DNA from: RGIG995 sp045635765 | Lineage (GTDB): Bacteria; Bacillota; Clostridia; Oscillospirales; UBA644 | NCBI GenBank assembly: GCA_045635765.1 | Contig: JAZTWH010000030.1 | Location: forward strand, 1 to 10,965 | Direction of reading: 5' to 3' | Length of the DNA: 10,965 nucleotides | Shown: one piece after another, positions 1-7,461 of the stretch | How positions within the stretch are numbered: the stretch's first letter is position 1 | Layout of the letters: each line of letters opens with the position of its first letter | The notes under the pieces: generated by a model | Told to the model about the DNA's origin: nothing | Database searches by the model: none | What the model saw: only the letters and a program-made list of their open reading frames with translations | Program-made: the position numbers and the translations under genes

Positions 1-160
1 TGGCCGTGGCAGTAACCTCACCGCCGGAGATAGACAGGGCCCCGGCTGCGGTGATTGCATTGGCATTTGCGGAGGCTGTGACCGTACCGCCGGAGATGTT
101 AACGTTTCCTGCTTGTGCGTAAATGGCGTAATTACCACTGGCCGTGGCAGTAACCGTACC
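1..160 (-). repeat. Mosaic copy of rungs found at 2324-2610
   Basis: Bases 1-63 match 2362-2424 with two differences. Bases 53-105 match 2558-2610 almost exactly. Bases 101-160 match 2324-2383 with few differences. The order differs from the source region, so this is a rearranged third copy of the same rung set (YAIYAQAGNV, ISGGTVTA, ANANAI). It runs to the window edge and probably continues. Confidence 0.8.
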
Positions 161-3100
161 GCCGGAGATGGTAATATTGCCAGCGGAAGAATACAACACA
201 TTTGTACTAGTTTCGGATTCAGCAATCAACGTACCGCCCGAGATGTTGATTCCGCCCTTTGCGGAAATCACGTTCGCCCCGTAGCAATACAGATTCACGG
301 TTCCGCCGGTTTGGGTGTAGGTTGCAGCGTTTTGAATATTAAGAGTCAACCCGGTAGCGGCCTTTGCAGTTACCTTCGGGTATCCGGCTTTGTTTGCTCC
401 CTGGGAGGAAATGCGGATGTTCCCCGTACTCGAATCAACGCGAAGCGCACTGTGAGCATTACCGGAAGGACGGGAGCCGTCGGTCTCAAACAGACAAGTT
501 TCAACGTTCAGTTCAACATCGCCCTGAATAACGATGTCTCCGTTCGAGATAGAATAAATTACATTGCTTCTTCCTTTCACGTTCAGGGTTCCGTCTCCCG
601 AAATCGTGATGGTTCCCGCAGCACTGATGGCAGTTGAACTGCTGGTTACGTGAGCAACCGATCCGCTGAGGAGGCGGATGGGCAGGTTCCCAGTGGATGT
701 AATGGAGGAAACCTCTCCATCGGCAATGTCTTTTACCACCAGGAGTTCTCCATCCACAGAAAGGAACAAGTAAGGATTGTATTGAGGATAATAGCGGGTT
801 CCCGTGGGAGAGAGGGCCGTACCATTCACCTTAACGGTAACGTCAGAGGACGCACCCCAGTTATTGGTGGTCAGCCAGTGATTGGAATCGTTCCAACCAG
901 AACCGGCAGCCCAGATGTTGTCGGTCACACCGTTAAGGGCCATTGCATTGGACTGCACCTTGACAGCCTGGCCCCAATAGACGTCAACCTTAGAAGTTGA
1001 ATTGATGGTGAAGGAGGTTGCAAGGCCATCTCCTCCGGAAATGAAGTAACCGATGTTCCCGGTTACTTCACCACCGGTCAGGGACAAATCACAGGTGGCA
1101 CTATCCACACAGAAAATGGAGGTGTAGGCATTCCCCTGAACGTTGATGGAGCCTGCCGTAACGTTGATGTCAGCCCCTTCCGAAACGTTGCCGGACATCT
1201 GAACGCGAATGGCAGAGAGAGCAGGGTTTGAACTGGTAGTTGCAGAAAGGTCTACGTTCAATGCGGTTCCGCAGAAGTTCAGATCCGCGATGTTGGACCA
1301 AATGCCGTGAGTAATATGGGAATCTCCCGGATTTACCTCAGAAATATTCAGAGTGCCGCCGGCAAAATTACTGGACACGCTCCCATGGACACGGAAACAC
1401 AATCCAATAGTTATACCATTGCCTCCCGAATATCCGTCGATGACAATGTTAACCGTTCCGCCCTGTTGGTCATAACTAACAACATCTACCCCACCGACAT
1501 ATCTATTCGGTGTGGCAACAACATTGACGGTGCCGTCGGTAACGGTCATAGTATTGACATAAATAGCACCGTCCCCTGTGGCTGTTGCCGTAAGCGTACC
1601 GCCGGAAACATTCAACGTGGCGGGGTTAACGGTCTTCTGTGGTGCGGTAGCTGTGACCTGCCCGTTGGAAATATTAACATTTCCGTTTCCATCCTGAATA
1701 GCACACTCGCGACTGGCCGTGGCAGCAACCTCACCGCCGGAGATAGAAAGAGTTCCGCCTGTGCTGATTGCATAGGAAGCTGCGTTTGCGGTGACCTTGC
1801 CGCCGGAAATGGAAACATTGCCGCTGTTGGCCGCGTGAATGGCGAAATTGACTCCGGCCTTTGCAGTAACCTCACCGCCGGTAATGGTGATGTTGCCCGA
1901 GCTATAGATCGCATAGTGGACCTTGGCCTCTATATTGACGACACCGCCGGAAATGTTAATGTCGCTGGACAGGGTTGCATTAGAGCTCCCCGCCGTGGCG
2001 GTCACGTTGCCGCCGGAAATGCGCAGTCCGCCCCGGAAAGCGTAGTTCCCCGTGGTGGTGGCTACCACCGTGCCGCCGGAAATCGTCGTTGTCCCTGTGG
2101 TAAAGAAGGCAAATTGGGTAGCTTCAGCAACTACTTTAGTCTGAGCACCTTCTGCCTGAGAAATATTAATGGAAATCCCATCGCTGGTCGTAGGACCGGA
2201 GATGGCATTATCCCCGGTGGTTGTTGCCTTTACGTCCCCGCCGGTAATGTTGATCTGCTTATTTCTGGCCGCAACGAGGGCAAAGGATGCGGCGTTGGCT
2301 CTGACCGTACCGCCGGAAATATCAACGTTTCCTGCTTGTGCATAAATGGCGTATTTACCACTGGCCGTGGCAGTAACCTCACCGCCGGAGATAGACAGGG
2401 CCCCGGCCGCGTTGATTGCATTGGAAGGTGCGGTGGCTGTAACCGTAGCACTGTCGGAGATAGAAATGGTGGCACCGTCTGCACTGATTGCTTTGGAATC
2501 AATTGCGGTGGCTGTAACCGTAGCACTACCGGAGATAGAAAGGGTCCCAGTTGCACCGATTGCATTGGCATTTGCGGAGGTTGTGACCGTACCGCCGGAG
2601 ATGTTAATGCTATTGGCCGCATAAATGGCGTAATTTTTTTCAGCCGTGGCAGTAACCTCACCGCCGGTAATAGTCACGTTGCCCGAGCTATAGATTGCAT
2701 AGTGGACCTTGGCCTCTATGTTAACGACACCGCCGGAAATGGTAACCGCACCGGAATTAACGGCATTCGACCCCGCCTCAGCCTTAACGGTCACATTACC
2801 GCCGGAGATGTCCACCGTTCCGCGGAGAGCTTCGTTTCCGGTTTTGGTGGTTGCGTTCACCGTACCGCCGGAGATGCTAATCTTCCCTTTTGCATAGAGT
2901 GCCCCCTGAGAAGATTGAACCTCGACTTTCGTGGGAACTTCTCCCGGCTGAGAAATGTTAATGTTGATATACTCAGCTGCCGTAGGACCGGAAATGGCAT
3001 AGGCACCGGTGGTGGTTGCGTTCACCGTACCGCCGGTAATGTTAACATGCTTACCGTCGCCCACGGTGATGGCAAAGGATTCGGCGTCAACATTAACCGT

Positions 3101-4720
3101 ACCGCCGGAAACCATCAGGTTGCCGGAAGAAGTGATTCCGTGCTGATTCGCAGTGACATTCAGCGTTCCGTCGCCGTAAAGGGTCATGCTTCCGTTGGAT
3201 TTCACCACATTGCTTTCCGAGGCACTTCCAAAGGTATTGGTGCCCACCAGAATTACGGTGAAATCTCCGGGGATATCAAATTCAATGGATTTCCCGGTCA
3301 CGTTGGACAGAACAACCACGTGATTCCTAATGTTATAGGAAATGGTTCCGTTGTTATTATCTTTATAGGTAGACGGACCGTTATCCGAGGAGGAGTCGAA
3401 GAGCTTTGTCACCGTTCCGTCCACATCGGTAAAGGTGACCAGCCCGCCCCGGGTAAGGGTGGCGTCGTCATCAGCCCGGTCAATGTTGGTAATCCGGGTC
3501 GTTGAAACAAAGGAATCATTCTGGGCAAAGGCAATGACGTCATTGTCCAAAATATATTTCCCTGCCACGGGGAAGGTGTAAACGTAAGCTCCGGAGCCGT
3601 CTACCGTCTGCTCACAAACCCCGCCGGTGGTATTGTAGGTTTTCGTAACGGTACCGTTGAAAAGCTGTTCGTTATTGGAACGGAGAATGAGGGTGGCAGA
3701 ATCCAGAACCTCAAGTTCCCCGGATGCAGAAACGTCAACGGGATGCTCCGTGCAGTTTTCGACCACGACCTTCGAATCGTCCTCAACGGACAATTTTTTG
3801 CCGGCGGTCTTCAGATAAAATCCGTCCCACTGAGAAGAAGTAATATGTACGTTGGCACCGTCCACCACCCGAATGTTGCCGGTTGCAGCAACAATGGGAT
3901 GAGTCGACGTAATCTGAACGGGCTCACCGGAAACAGGATCGGAATTCCCGAAAATGTCGCCGGAAAGAATCACGTTCCCGGAAGCAGACACAATGCCGTT
4001 TCTATAGCTGGCGTAAACCTGAGTAATATTGACGGCAGAATCCCGACCGGGGGCCAAAATCAAAACCTTTTCACACGAGGCTCTTTGAACCCCAATGGTG
4101 TCCCCGGAAGAATTATTAGATGCAATATTAAAACCAACGTCTCCCAACAAAACCAAAGAACCGTGGCTGCGGATGGTGTTGTTGGCGCTGGATCCGATAA
4201 TCATTCCTCCGACACCCGTGCTTACGACCTTAAATTCTTCGTTAATGGGAGAAGAAATGATCAGGGGCATATCGTAATTGGGATCAGACCTCTGGGCACT
4301 CCAACTATTACCGTTTCCGATGGTACCCCGAATGGAGATGTTGTTCAAAACAATCCAAAGGGCTCCGTCACCGCCGATACTCCCTCCCGCAGGAATCGTA
4401 ATCGTTTCCCCATTTCCGTTCAAGGTCAGAATTCCATCCTCGAAGGTATAGGTACTTCCAGTCTCGGCACCGGTGATGCCGGCAATACCGCTCAAAGGCT
4501 GGTTCTCTGTGTTGTTGGAAATTTCCACACCGGCAATCCAAACCTTTTGAGACCGCAACGGGTTCCCCTCAGGATCGTTGCTCTCGGTCTGAACCCACAG
4601 TCTGGTGGCCTCGGTCTGAGCAAAGGCATCGCTCGTATCAGCGGACGTAAACACAAACGTGCAAATGACCGCTGCAAGGACCAACACGAGAGAAAGGGCT
4701 AACGTAAGTTTCTTTTTCAT
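1..4720 (-). CDS. Giant secreted ISGG-repeat (Cthe_2159-like) beta-solenoid protein, C-terminus beyond window
   Basis: Translating down from the ATG at 4720, I find no stop to the left edge: 1,573 complete codons, C-terminus outside the window. AAGGAG (4733-4728) lies 7 bases before the start. Residues 1-34 form a Sec signal peptide: MKKK, a hydrophobic core, and a likely cut after DAFA. The next 500 or so residues are beta-rich and less regular (for example LYGDGTLNVTA). From about base 3115 leftward come some 30 units such as ISISGGTVNA, NITITGGEVTA and NYAIYAQAG, spaced about 22-26 residues. A non-repeat stretch with WAAGSGWND and NHWLTTNNWG lies near 930-690, then the repeats resume. This pattern resembles the Cthe_2159-type carbohydrate-binding family (DUF4353), which folds as a right-handed beta-helix. 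A role as a surface or extracellular polysaccharide-binding protein or adhesin is inferred. The gene has its own promoter and no close partner. No anchor is visible because the C-terminus is missing. Confidence 0.9.
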   Translation of the reverse strand, partial: MKKKLTLALSLVLVLAAVICTFVFTSADTSDAFAQTEATRLWVQTESNDPEGNPLRSQKVWIAGVEISNNTENQPLSGIAGITGAETGSTYTFEDGILTLNGNGETITIPAGGSIGGDGALWIVLNNISIRGTIGNGNSWSAQRSDPNYDMPLIISSPINEEFKVVSTGVGGMIIGSSANNTIRSHGSLVLLGDVGFNIASNNSSGDTIGVQRASCEKVLILAPGRDSAVNITQVYASYRNGIVSASGNVILSGDIFGNSDPVSGEPVQITSTHPIVAATGNIRVVDGANVHITSSQWDGFYLKTAGKKLSVEDDSKVVVENCTEHPVDVSASGELEVLDSATLILRSNNEQLFNGTVTKTYNTTGGVCEQTVDGSGAYVYTFPVAGKYILDNDVIAFAQNDSFVSTTRITNIDRADDDATLTRGGLVTFTDVDGTVTKLFDSSSDNGPSTYKDNNNGTISYNIRNHVVVLSNVTGKSIEFDIPGDFTVILVGTNTFGSASESNVVKSNGSMTLYGDGTLNVTANQHGITSSGNLMVSGGTVNVDAESFAITVGDGKHVNITGGTVNATTTGAYAISGPTAAEYININISQPGEVPTKVEVQSSQGALYAKGKISISGGTVNATTKTGNEALRGTVDISGGNVTVKAEAGSNAVNSGAVTISGGVVNIEAKVHYAIYSSGNVTITGGEVTATAEKNYAIYAANSINISGGTVTTSANANAIGATGTLSISGSATVTATAIDSKAISADGATISISDSATVTATAPSNAINAAGALSISGGEVTATASGKYAIYAQAGNVDISGGTVRANAASFALVAARNKQINITGGDVKATTTGDNAISGPTTSDGISINISQAEGAQTKVVAEATQFAFFTTGTTTISGGTVVATTTGNYAFRGGLRISGGNVTATAGSSNATLSSDINISGGVVNIEAKVHYAIYSSGNITITGGEVTAKAGVNFAIHAANSGNVSISGGKVTANAASYAISTGGTLSISGGEVAATASRECAIQDGNGNVNISNGQVTATAPQKTVNPATLNVSGGTLTATATGDGAIYVNTMTVTDGTVNVVATPNRYVGGVDVVSYDQQGGTVNIVIDGYSGGNGITIGLCFRVHGSVSSNFAGGTLNISEVNPGDSHITHGIWSNIADLNFCGTALNVDLSATTSSNPALSAIRVQMSGNVSEGADINVTAGSINVQGNAYTSIFCVDSATCDLSLTGGEVTGNIGYFISGGDGLATSFTINSTSKVDVYWGQAVKVQSNAMALNGVTDNIWAAGSGWNDSNHWLTTNNWGASSDVTVKVNGTALSPTGTRYYPQYNPYLFLSVDGELLVVKDIADGEVSSITSTGNLPIRLLSGSVAHVTSSSTAISAAGTITISGDGTLNVKGRSNVIYSISNGDIVIQGDVELNVETCLFETDGSRPSGNAHSALRVDSSTGNIRISSQGANKAGYPKVTAKAATGLTLNIQNAATYTQTGGTVNLYCYGANVISAKGGINISGGTLIAESETSTNVLYSSAGNITISGGTVTATASGNYAIYAQAGNVNISGGTVTASANANAITAAGALSISGGEVTATA
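1863..2260 (-). repeat. Higher-order internal repeat, copy B
   Basis: This block within the giant repeat gene matches 2649-3052. The offset is 786 bases (exactly 262 codons) at the left and 792 at the right, so the copies differ by at least one two-codon indel. Both encode, in order, an ISGPT segment, an INISQ segment, several ISGG rungs and the shared phrase VVNIEAKVHYAIYSSGN. The left 90 bases or so are almost identical and the middle is diverged. Confidence 0.85.
2649..3052 (-). repeat. Higher-order internal repeat, copy A
   Basis: This is the partner of the block at 1863-2260. Both copies keep the reading frame, so they are parts of a single coding sequence that grew by duplication of several rungs at once. 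Shared anchors are the ISGPT codons (near 2981 and 2189) and the HYAIYSSGN codons (near 2690 and 1904). Confidence 0.85.
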
Positions 4721-4787
4721 AGTCGCTCTCCTTAGTGTATTCTGTATCTGCTACCTCTTGATGTAGTAAATGCTACTTCTATAAAAA

Positions 4788-4816
4788 ATAATAGCACAGT
4801 CAAGAGCAAATTGCAA
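4788..4816 (-). promoter_or_regulatory. Probable promoter of the giant repeat gene
   Basis: On the minus strand TTGCAA (4816-4811) is followed by a 17-base spacer and TATTAT (4793-4788). TGC directly precedes the -10, giving an extended -10. It predicts a leader of about 60 bases before the ATG at 4720. The leader holds a short inverted repeat (GTAG, six bases, CTAC) near 4764-4777 of unknown meaning. A second -35-like TTGACT lies inside the spacer but has no well-placed -10. Confidence 0.6.
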
Positions 4817-5125
4817 TACAATTTGTTCAAAGTTCATAATATCGTTCTCCATTTTTTACTTTTTTGTCAAAGTCTCACAAGAAAAACCCAATAAAGGAAG
4901 CATTTGGAAGACAAATTCCCTAATCCCCCCAACAATTTCAAAAAATGGAAACCCCTCCGCATCTCTTCACAAGACCAAGGGTTTTAACAGCAGATTGCAC
5001 CAGTTTAGATTTCGACTGATTGTACAATAAAAACGAAGAAAGTGCGATAAGGATACCTCCGACGAAACTACATATGAACGCTAAAAAAGAGACCTAAGTA
5101 TTGTTGAATCCAAGCGGTGATAATA
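4817..5125. other. A+T-rich intergenic stretch with no gene seen
   Basis: This stretch lies upstream of the promoter of the giant repeat gene. I see no open frame with a ribosome site, no RNA gene and no convincing terminator. Several A- and T-runs occur, as is common between genes. Confidence 0.5.
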
Positions 5126-5587
5126 TTAACCAATGATAAACGTTCCGACTTGTCCAAGTAAAAGCGTCCATTCGCCTGATACCGGATTCATTGCAAGAGC
5201 ATATGCGAGACATATAACCATTGGGAGAAACAAGGCTGCCATTTCTGCTTCCCATGGAATTTTATATCCATTGAATTCAAATACTTGAAACTCGCAGCAG
5301 ATTGTGCAGAAAAATATCCCCACTTATTTTTGGGTGCTTTTCTTTGGAGCTTTGGTTTTAGTTTTTTGAAGCCGGGGAAATATTCTCTCCCATATGATTT
5401 TTCAAATGCCAGAATTTCTTGACCCAAAGAATAAACGTTGCACTTCCCCAAACAAATTTCCGACATATTTATGAACGGCATCCCCAAAATCAAAAATCTT
5501 TTTTTCCGCTATTTTGGTCAACAATTTTAAAAAAGTGTCGATGTTAAATTGTTTAAAGAGGTTAGTGTGGTGCAAATACTGTAGTTT
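5126..5587 (-). pseudogene. Possible decayed gene spread over three frames
   Basis: Reading leftward, protein-like text appears in three frames in turn. From 5587 to a TGA at 5402 a 61-codon stretch reads KLQYLHHTNLFKQF and later FDFGDAVHKYVGNLFGEVQ. A second frame (from 5493) continues past that stop with AFEKSYGREYFPGF and KNKWGYFSAQSAAS. A third ends at 5126 with a hydrophobic stretch (AALFLPMVICLAYALA). None has a ribosome site and the possible starts are TTG or GTG. This could be a frameshifted remnant of one gene, or chance open frames in A+T-rich DNA. I do not recognise a family. Confidence 0.3.
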
Positions 5588-5598
5588 CTATATAATTT

Positions 5599-5633
5599 GA
5601 AAATCCTCGATTTACAAAAAATCGAGGATTTTC
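5599..5633 (-). terminator. Terminator hairpin after the tRNA pair
   Basis: A perfect 15-bp inverted repeat (5599-5613 with 5619-5633) closes a 5-base loop, starting three bases after the CCA end of the initiator tRNA. The T-tract on the minus strand is short (ATTTTC, partly in the stem), so the strength is uncertain, but the position and stem length fit the end of the tRNA transcript. Confidence 0.7.
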
Positions 5634-5635
5634 AA

Positions 5636-5713
<78 letters not shown>

Positions 5714-5722
5714 ATATTTAAT

Positions 5723-5809
5723 TGGTGCCGGAGACCGGGATCGAACCGGCACGGGATTGCTCCCACGGGATTTTAAGTCCCGGGCGTCTGCCAATTCCGC
5801 CACTCCGGC
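5723..5809 (-). tRNA. tRNA-Leu (UAA)
   Basis: Acceptor stem GCCGGAG/CTCCGGC, anticodon stem CGGGA/TCCCG around CTTAAAA (anticodon UAA, reading UUA), a long variable arm with a GGGA/TCCC stem as expected for a class II tRNA, and T arm GCCGG-TTCGATC-CCGGT. The discriminator is A and CCA is encoded (5725-5723). It is the first gene after the strong promoter at 5839-5867. Confidence 0.96.
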
Positions 5810-5838
5810 AAAATAGCTGACTTATTGAATGCTTGAAT

Positions 5839-5867
5839 AGTATACCACAAAAAAATCCGTTTGTCAA
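5839..5867 (-). promoter_or_regulatory. Strong sigma-A-type promoter of the tRNA pair
   Basis: On the minus strand a perfect TTGACA (5867-5862), a 17-base spacer and TATACT (5844-5839, one mismatch to TATAAT). The expected start is near 5832, about 23 bases before tRNA-Leu. Consensus strength is usual for stable RNA genes. Confidence 0.9.
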
Positions 5868-5897
5868 CCCCTGATTTGTGTCTTTTTTAAAACAAAT

Positions 5898-5922
5898 AAA
5901 AAAGCCTTTCGGGAAAAACGGC
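5898..5922 (-). terminator. Possible terminator after the DUF523 gene
   Basis: On the minus strand GCC...TTT, loop CCCG, AAAGGC can form a six-pair stem with a three-base bulge, followed directly by six Ts. It lies about 50 bases after the stop at 5971 and just before the tRNA promoter, which fits. The stem is weak. Confidence 0.4.
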
Positions 5923-5970
5923 AAAAGGAGACAACTTTTTCCATTATGCGTGCCCAAACGCCTTGTGGCT

Positions 5971-6387
5971 TTAAAGATCCTCAATGTCCATGACCCGGAA
6001 TCCGGCCTTCATCAGTTCCTCGGCAAAGAGTCCCTGCCCCGGGATGCGAACCCCGGAAAAGGTGCCGTCATAAATTTCATGAACCCCGCAGGAAGGACTG
6101 CGGGACTGCAGGATAACCAGGTCAACCTGCTCTTTTCGTGCAAGATCCACGGCTTTTTGAACGCCGGCCAAGCATCGCTCGTGCACGTCCTCCCCCGTCT
6201 CGCTGAACACCCGCCCACAGACCCGCTCGATTCGGGGACGGGGAATGGGGAACCCGGCCAAAACTTCGGGACAAACCTCTACCACCTGTTTATTCTTCAC
6301 GTATTCCGCCAGAAGAGCAGAAAAATTGTTTCCTCCGTTGTATTTGCAATTTCTGCCCAACAAGCAGGCACTGACCATTACTTTCAT
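5971..6387 (-). CDS. DUF523 / TudS-like iron-sulfur protein
   Basis: A 138-residue protein. I chose ATG 6387 because AGGAG lies 5 bases upstream; a longer frame from a TTG at 6417 has no such site. Family landmarks are SACLLG (residues 6-11) with Cys8, Cys14 in RNCKYNGG, EVCPE (Cys38) followed by GFPIPRPRIE, and SRSPSCG (Cys99). Full-length DUF523 proteins are about this size. Some family members (TudS) are known to carry a [4Fe-4S] cluster held by conserved cysteines and to remove sulfur from thiouracil. Whether this one acts on thio-bases is an inference. It stands between two hairpins and appears to be transcribed alone. A possible extended -10 (TGATAAAAT, near 6410) lacks a clear -35. Confidence 0.88.
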   Translation of the reverse strand: MKVMVSACLLGRNCKYNGGNNFSALLAEYVKNKQVVEVCPEVLAGFPIPRPRIERVCGRVFSETGEDVHERCLAGVQKAVDLARKEQVDLVILQSRSPSCGVHEIYDGTFSGVRIPGQGLFAEELMKAGFRVMDIEDL

Positions 6388-6417
6388 AATTTCTCCTGGA
6401 AAATTGGATTTTATCAA

Positions 6418-6616
6418 GTTCTAAACGCTTATTCCCCATCGGACCGTGGCAGGCAAGCCATTGTTCCGAAATTAAATGGGATGGGTCCCGGCCTCTCCGT
6501 TTTTGAAAATCGTTATCGACGGGCAAAAATGCCTACGGCATTTCTATGAAAAACATTCGGAGCCGTGTGGGTTCCATCTTTTATCGGAATAAGACACGCG
6601 AAGCCGTGTGAATTTT
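6418..6616. other. Intergenic spacer with two hairpins
   Basis: This spacer separates the ZIP transporter from the DUF523 gene. Besides the hairpin at 6524-6543, a 5-bp stem (ACACG 6594-6598 with CGTGT 6605-6609, 6-base loop) lies directly after the ZIP stop. The phrase GCCGTGTG occurs twice (near 6563 and 6603). No gene is seen. Confidence 0.5.
6524..6543 (-). terminator. Probable terminator of the four-gene operon
   Basis: On the minus strand a stem AAATGCC/GGCATTT closes a 3-base loop and runs into TTTTT and then GCC. It is about 75 bases after the ZIP stop codon, in the right orientation to end the transcript that starts near 9211. Confidence 0.6.
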
Positions 6617-7372
6617 TTATCCCAATAAAACGTCGGAGATCAGCATTACGCAGAATCCGGCCAATAGAGCGTAGGTCGCCCCCCGTTGGACGCCGTGGGC
6701 GTGGGTCTCCGGGATCATCTCATCACTGATTACATAGAGCATGGTCCCGCCGGCGAAGGCCAAGGCAAAGGGCAGAATTGCCCCGGAAAGGGAGACGGCG
6801 AAATAGCCCACCAGGGTTCCGATCACCTCCACCAGCCCCGTCAACAAGGCAAGAACCAAGGTCCTTGAGGGGGTCACTCCGGCCGCAAGCATCGGGCCGA
6901 TGATCACCATTCCCTCAGGGATATTCTGAAGGGCAATTCCTCCGGCAATGAGCAGGGCCTGGCTAGTATCGCCGGAACCGAATCCCACCCCGGCGGCAAT
7001 TCCCTCGGGGAGATTATGAATGGCGATAGCCGTAACAAACAGCAGAACCTTGCTTAATTTTTCATTGCCCAGATGATTTTCCGGGTCGGCTCCCACCAAT
7101 TTGTGAAGATGAGGAACCAGTTTATCAATCAGATTGAGGCACAGGGCTCCGGAAAAAATCCCGGCAACCGTAACGAGAAGACCGTAGCGTCCTCCGTATT
7201 CCACCGAGGGGAGAATCAGCCCCAGCACGGCGGCGGCCAGCATAACCCCGGCGGCGAAGGACAAGACCGTATCGCTGAAGCGATGGGAAATTTTCTTGAA
7301 CACAAAACCGATTACGGCCCCTATGGCGGTAGCACCCCCAACGCCGAGGGCAGTCAACAGTACCATTTTCAT
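6617..7372 (-). CDS. ZIP family divalent metal transporter
   Basis: A 251-residue membrane protein of usual bacterial ZIP length. ATG 7372 is preceded by GGAGG (7384-7380) with 7 bases of spacing; an upstream extension of ten codons has no ribosome site. Several hydrophobic segments span the protein. The two signature metal-site motifs are present: HNLPEG at residues 119-124 in the fourth helix and QNIPEG at 149-154 in the fifth. A His-bearing loop (HLHKL, residues 88-92) precedes them, and ETHAHG lies near the C-terminus. ZIP proteins carry zinc, iron or manganese into the cytoplasm; the metal here cannot be told. It is the last gene of the cluster, 89 bases after sfsA. No metal-regulator site was recognised. 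Confidence 0.93.
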   Translation of the reverse strand: MKMVLLTALGVGGATAIGAVIGFVFKKISHRFSDTVLSFAAGVMLAAAVLGLILPSVEYGGRYGLLVTVAGIFSGALCLNLIDKLVPHLHKLVGADPENHLGNEKLSKVLLFVTAIAIHNLPEGIAAGVGFGSGDTSQALLIAGGIALQNIPEGMVIIGPMLAAGVTPSRTLVLALLTGLVEVIGTLVGYFAVSLSGAILPFALAFAGGTMLYVISDEMIPETHAHGVQRGATYALLAGFCVMLISDVLLG

Positions 7373-7461
7373 AAAACAACCTCCGAACCGCCCCCGACGC
7401 AAACTTATTTCCTGTTTTCCTTATTTTTATCCGGGGCGATTTCTGCGTAAAATCCGTTCTA

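Noticed and set aside
1..3120. CRISPR-like or satellite DNA because of the regular CCGCCGGA repeats
   Set aside because: The repeats are in-frame, diverged and translate to ISGG rungs; there are no unique spacers between identical repeats.
1307..3505. Long plus-strand open frame as a gene
   Set aside because: It lies antisense to the continuous repeat gene, has no ribosome site or recognisable domain, and its sequence simply mirrors the ISGG repeats (recurrent TAGN, RTAGD).
3743..4702. 319-codon plus-strand frame
   Set aside because: It is antisense to the N-terminal part of the repeat gene, including its signal peptide, and resembles no protein I know.
5000..5030. TACAAT box on the plus strand near 5021
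   Set aside because: The nearest TTGCAC is 22 bases away and no gene follows on that strand.
5568..5596. Plus-strand promoter with TATAAT at 5591
   Set aside because: No -35-like hexamer at 16-18 bases upstream and no plus-strand gene follows.
5718..5984. 88-codon minus-strand frame
   Set aside because: It runs through tRNA-Leu and its promoter; the SGGIGRRPGLKIPW text is the translated tRNA, a familiar false gene.
5878..6549. 223-codon plus-strand frame
   Set aside because: It covers the DUF523 gene on the opposite strand, which has family motifs and a good ribosome site; the plus frame has neither.
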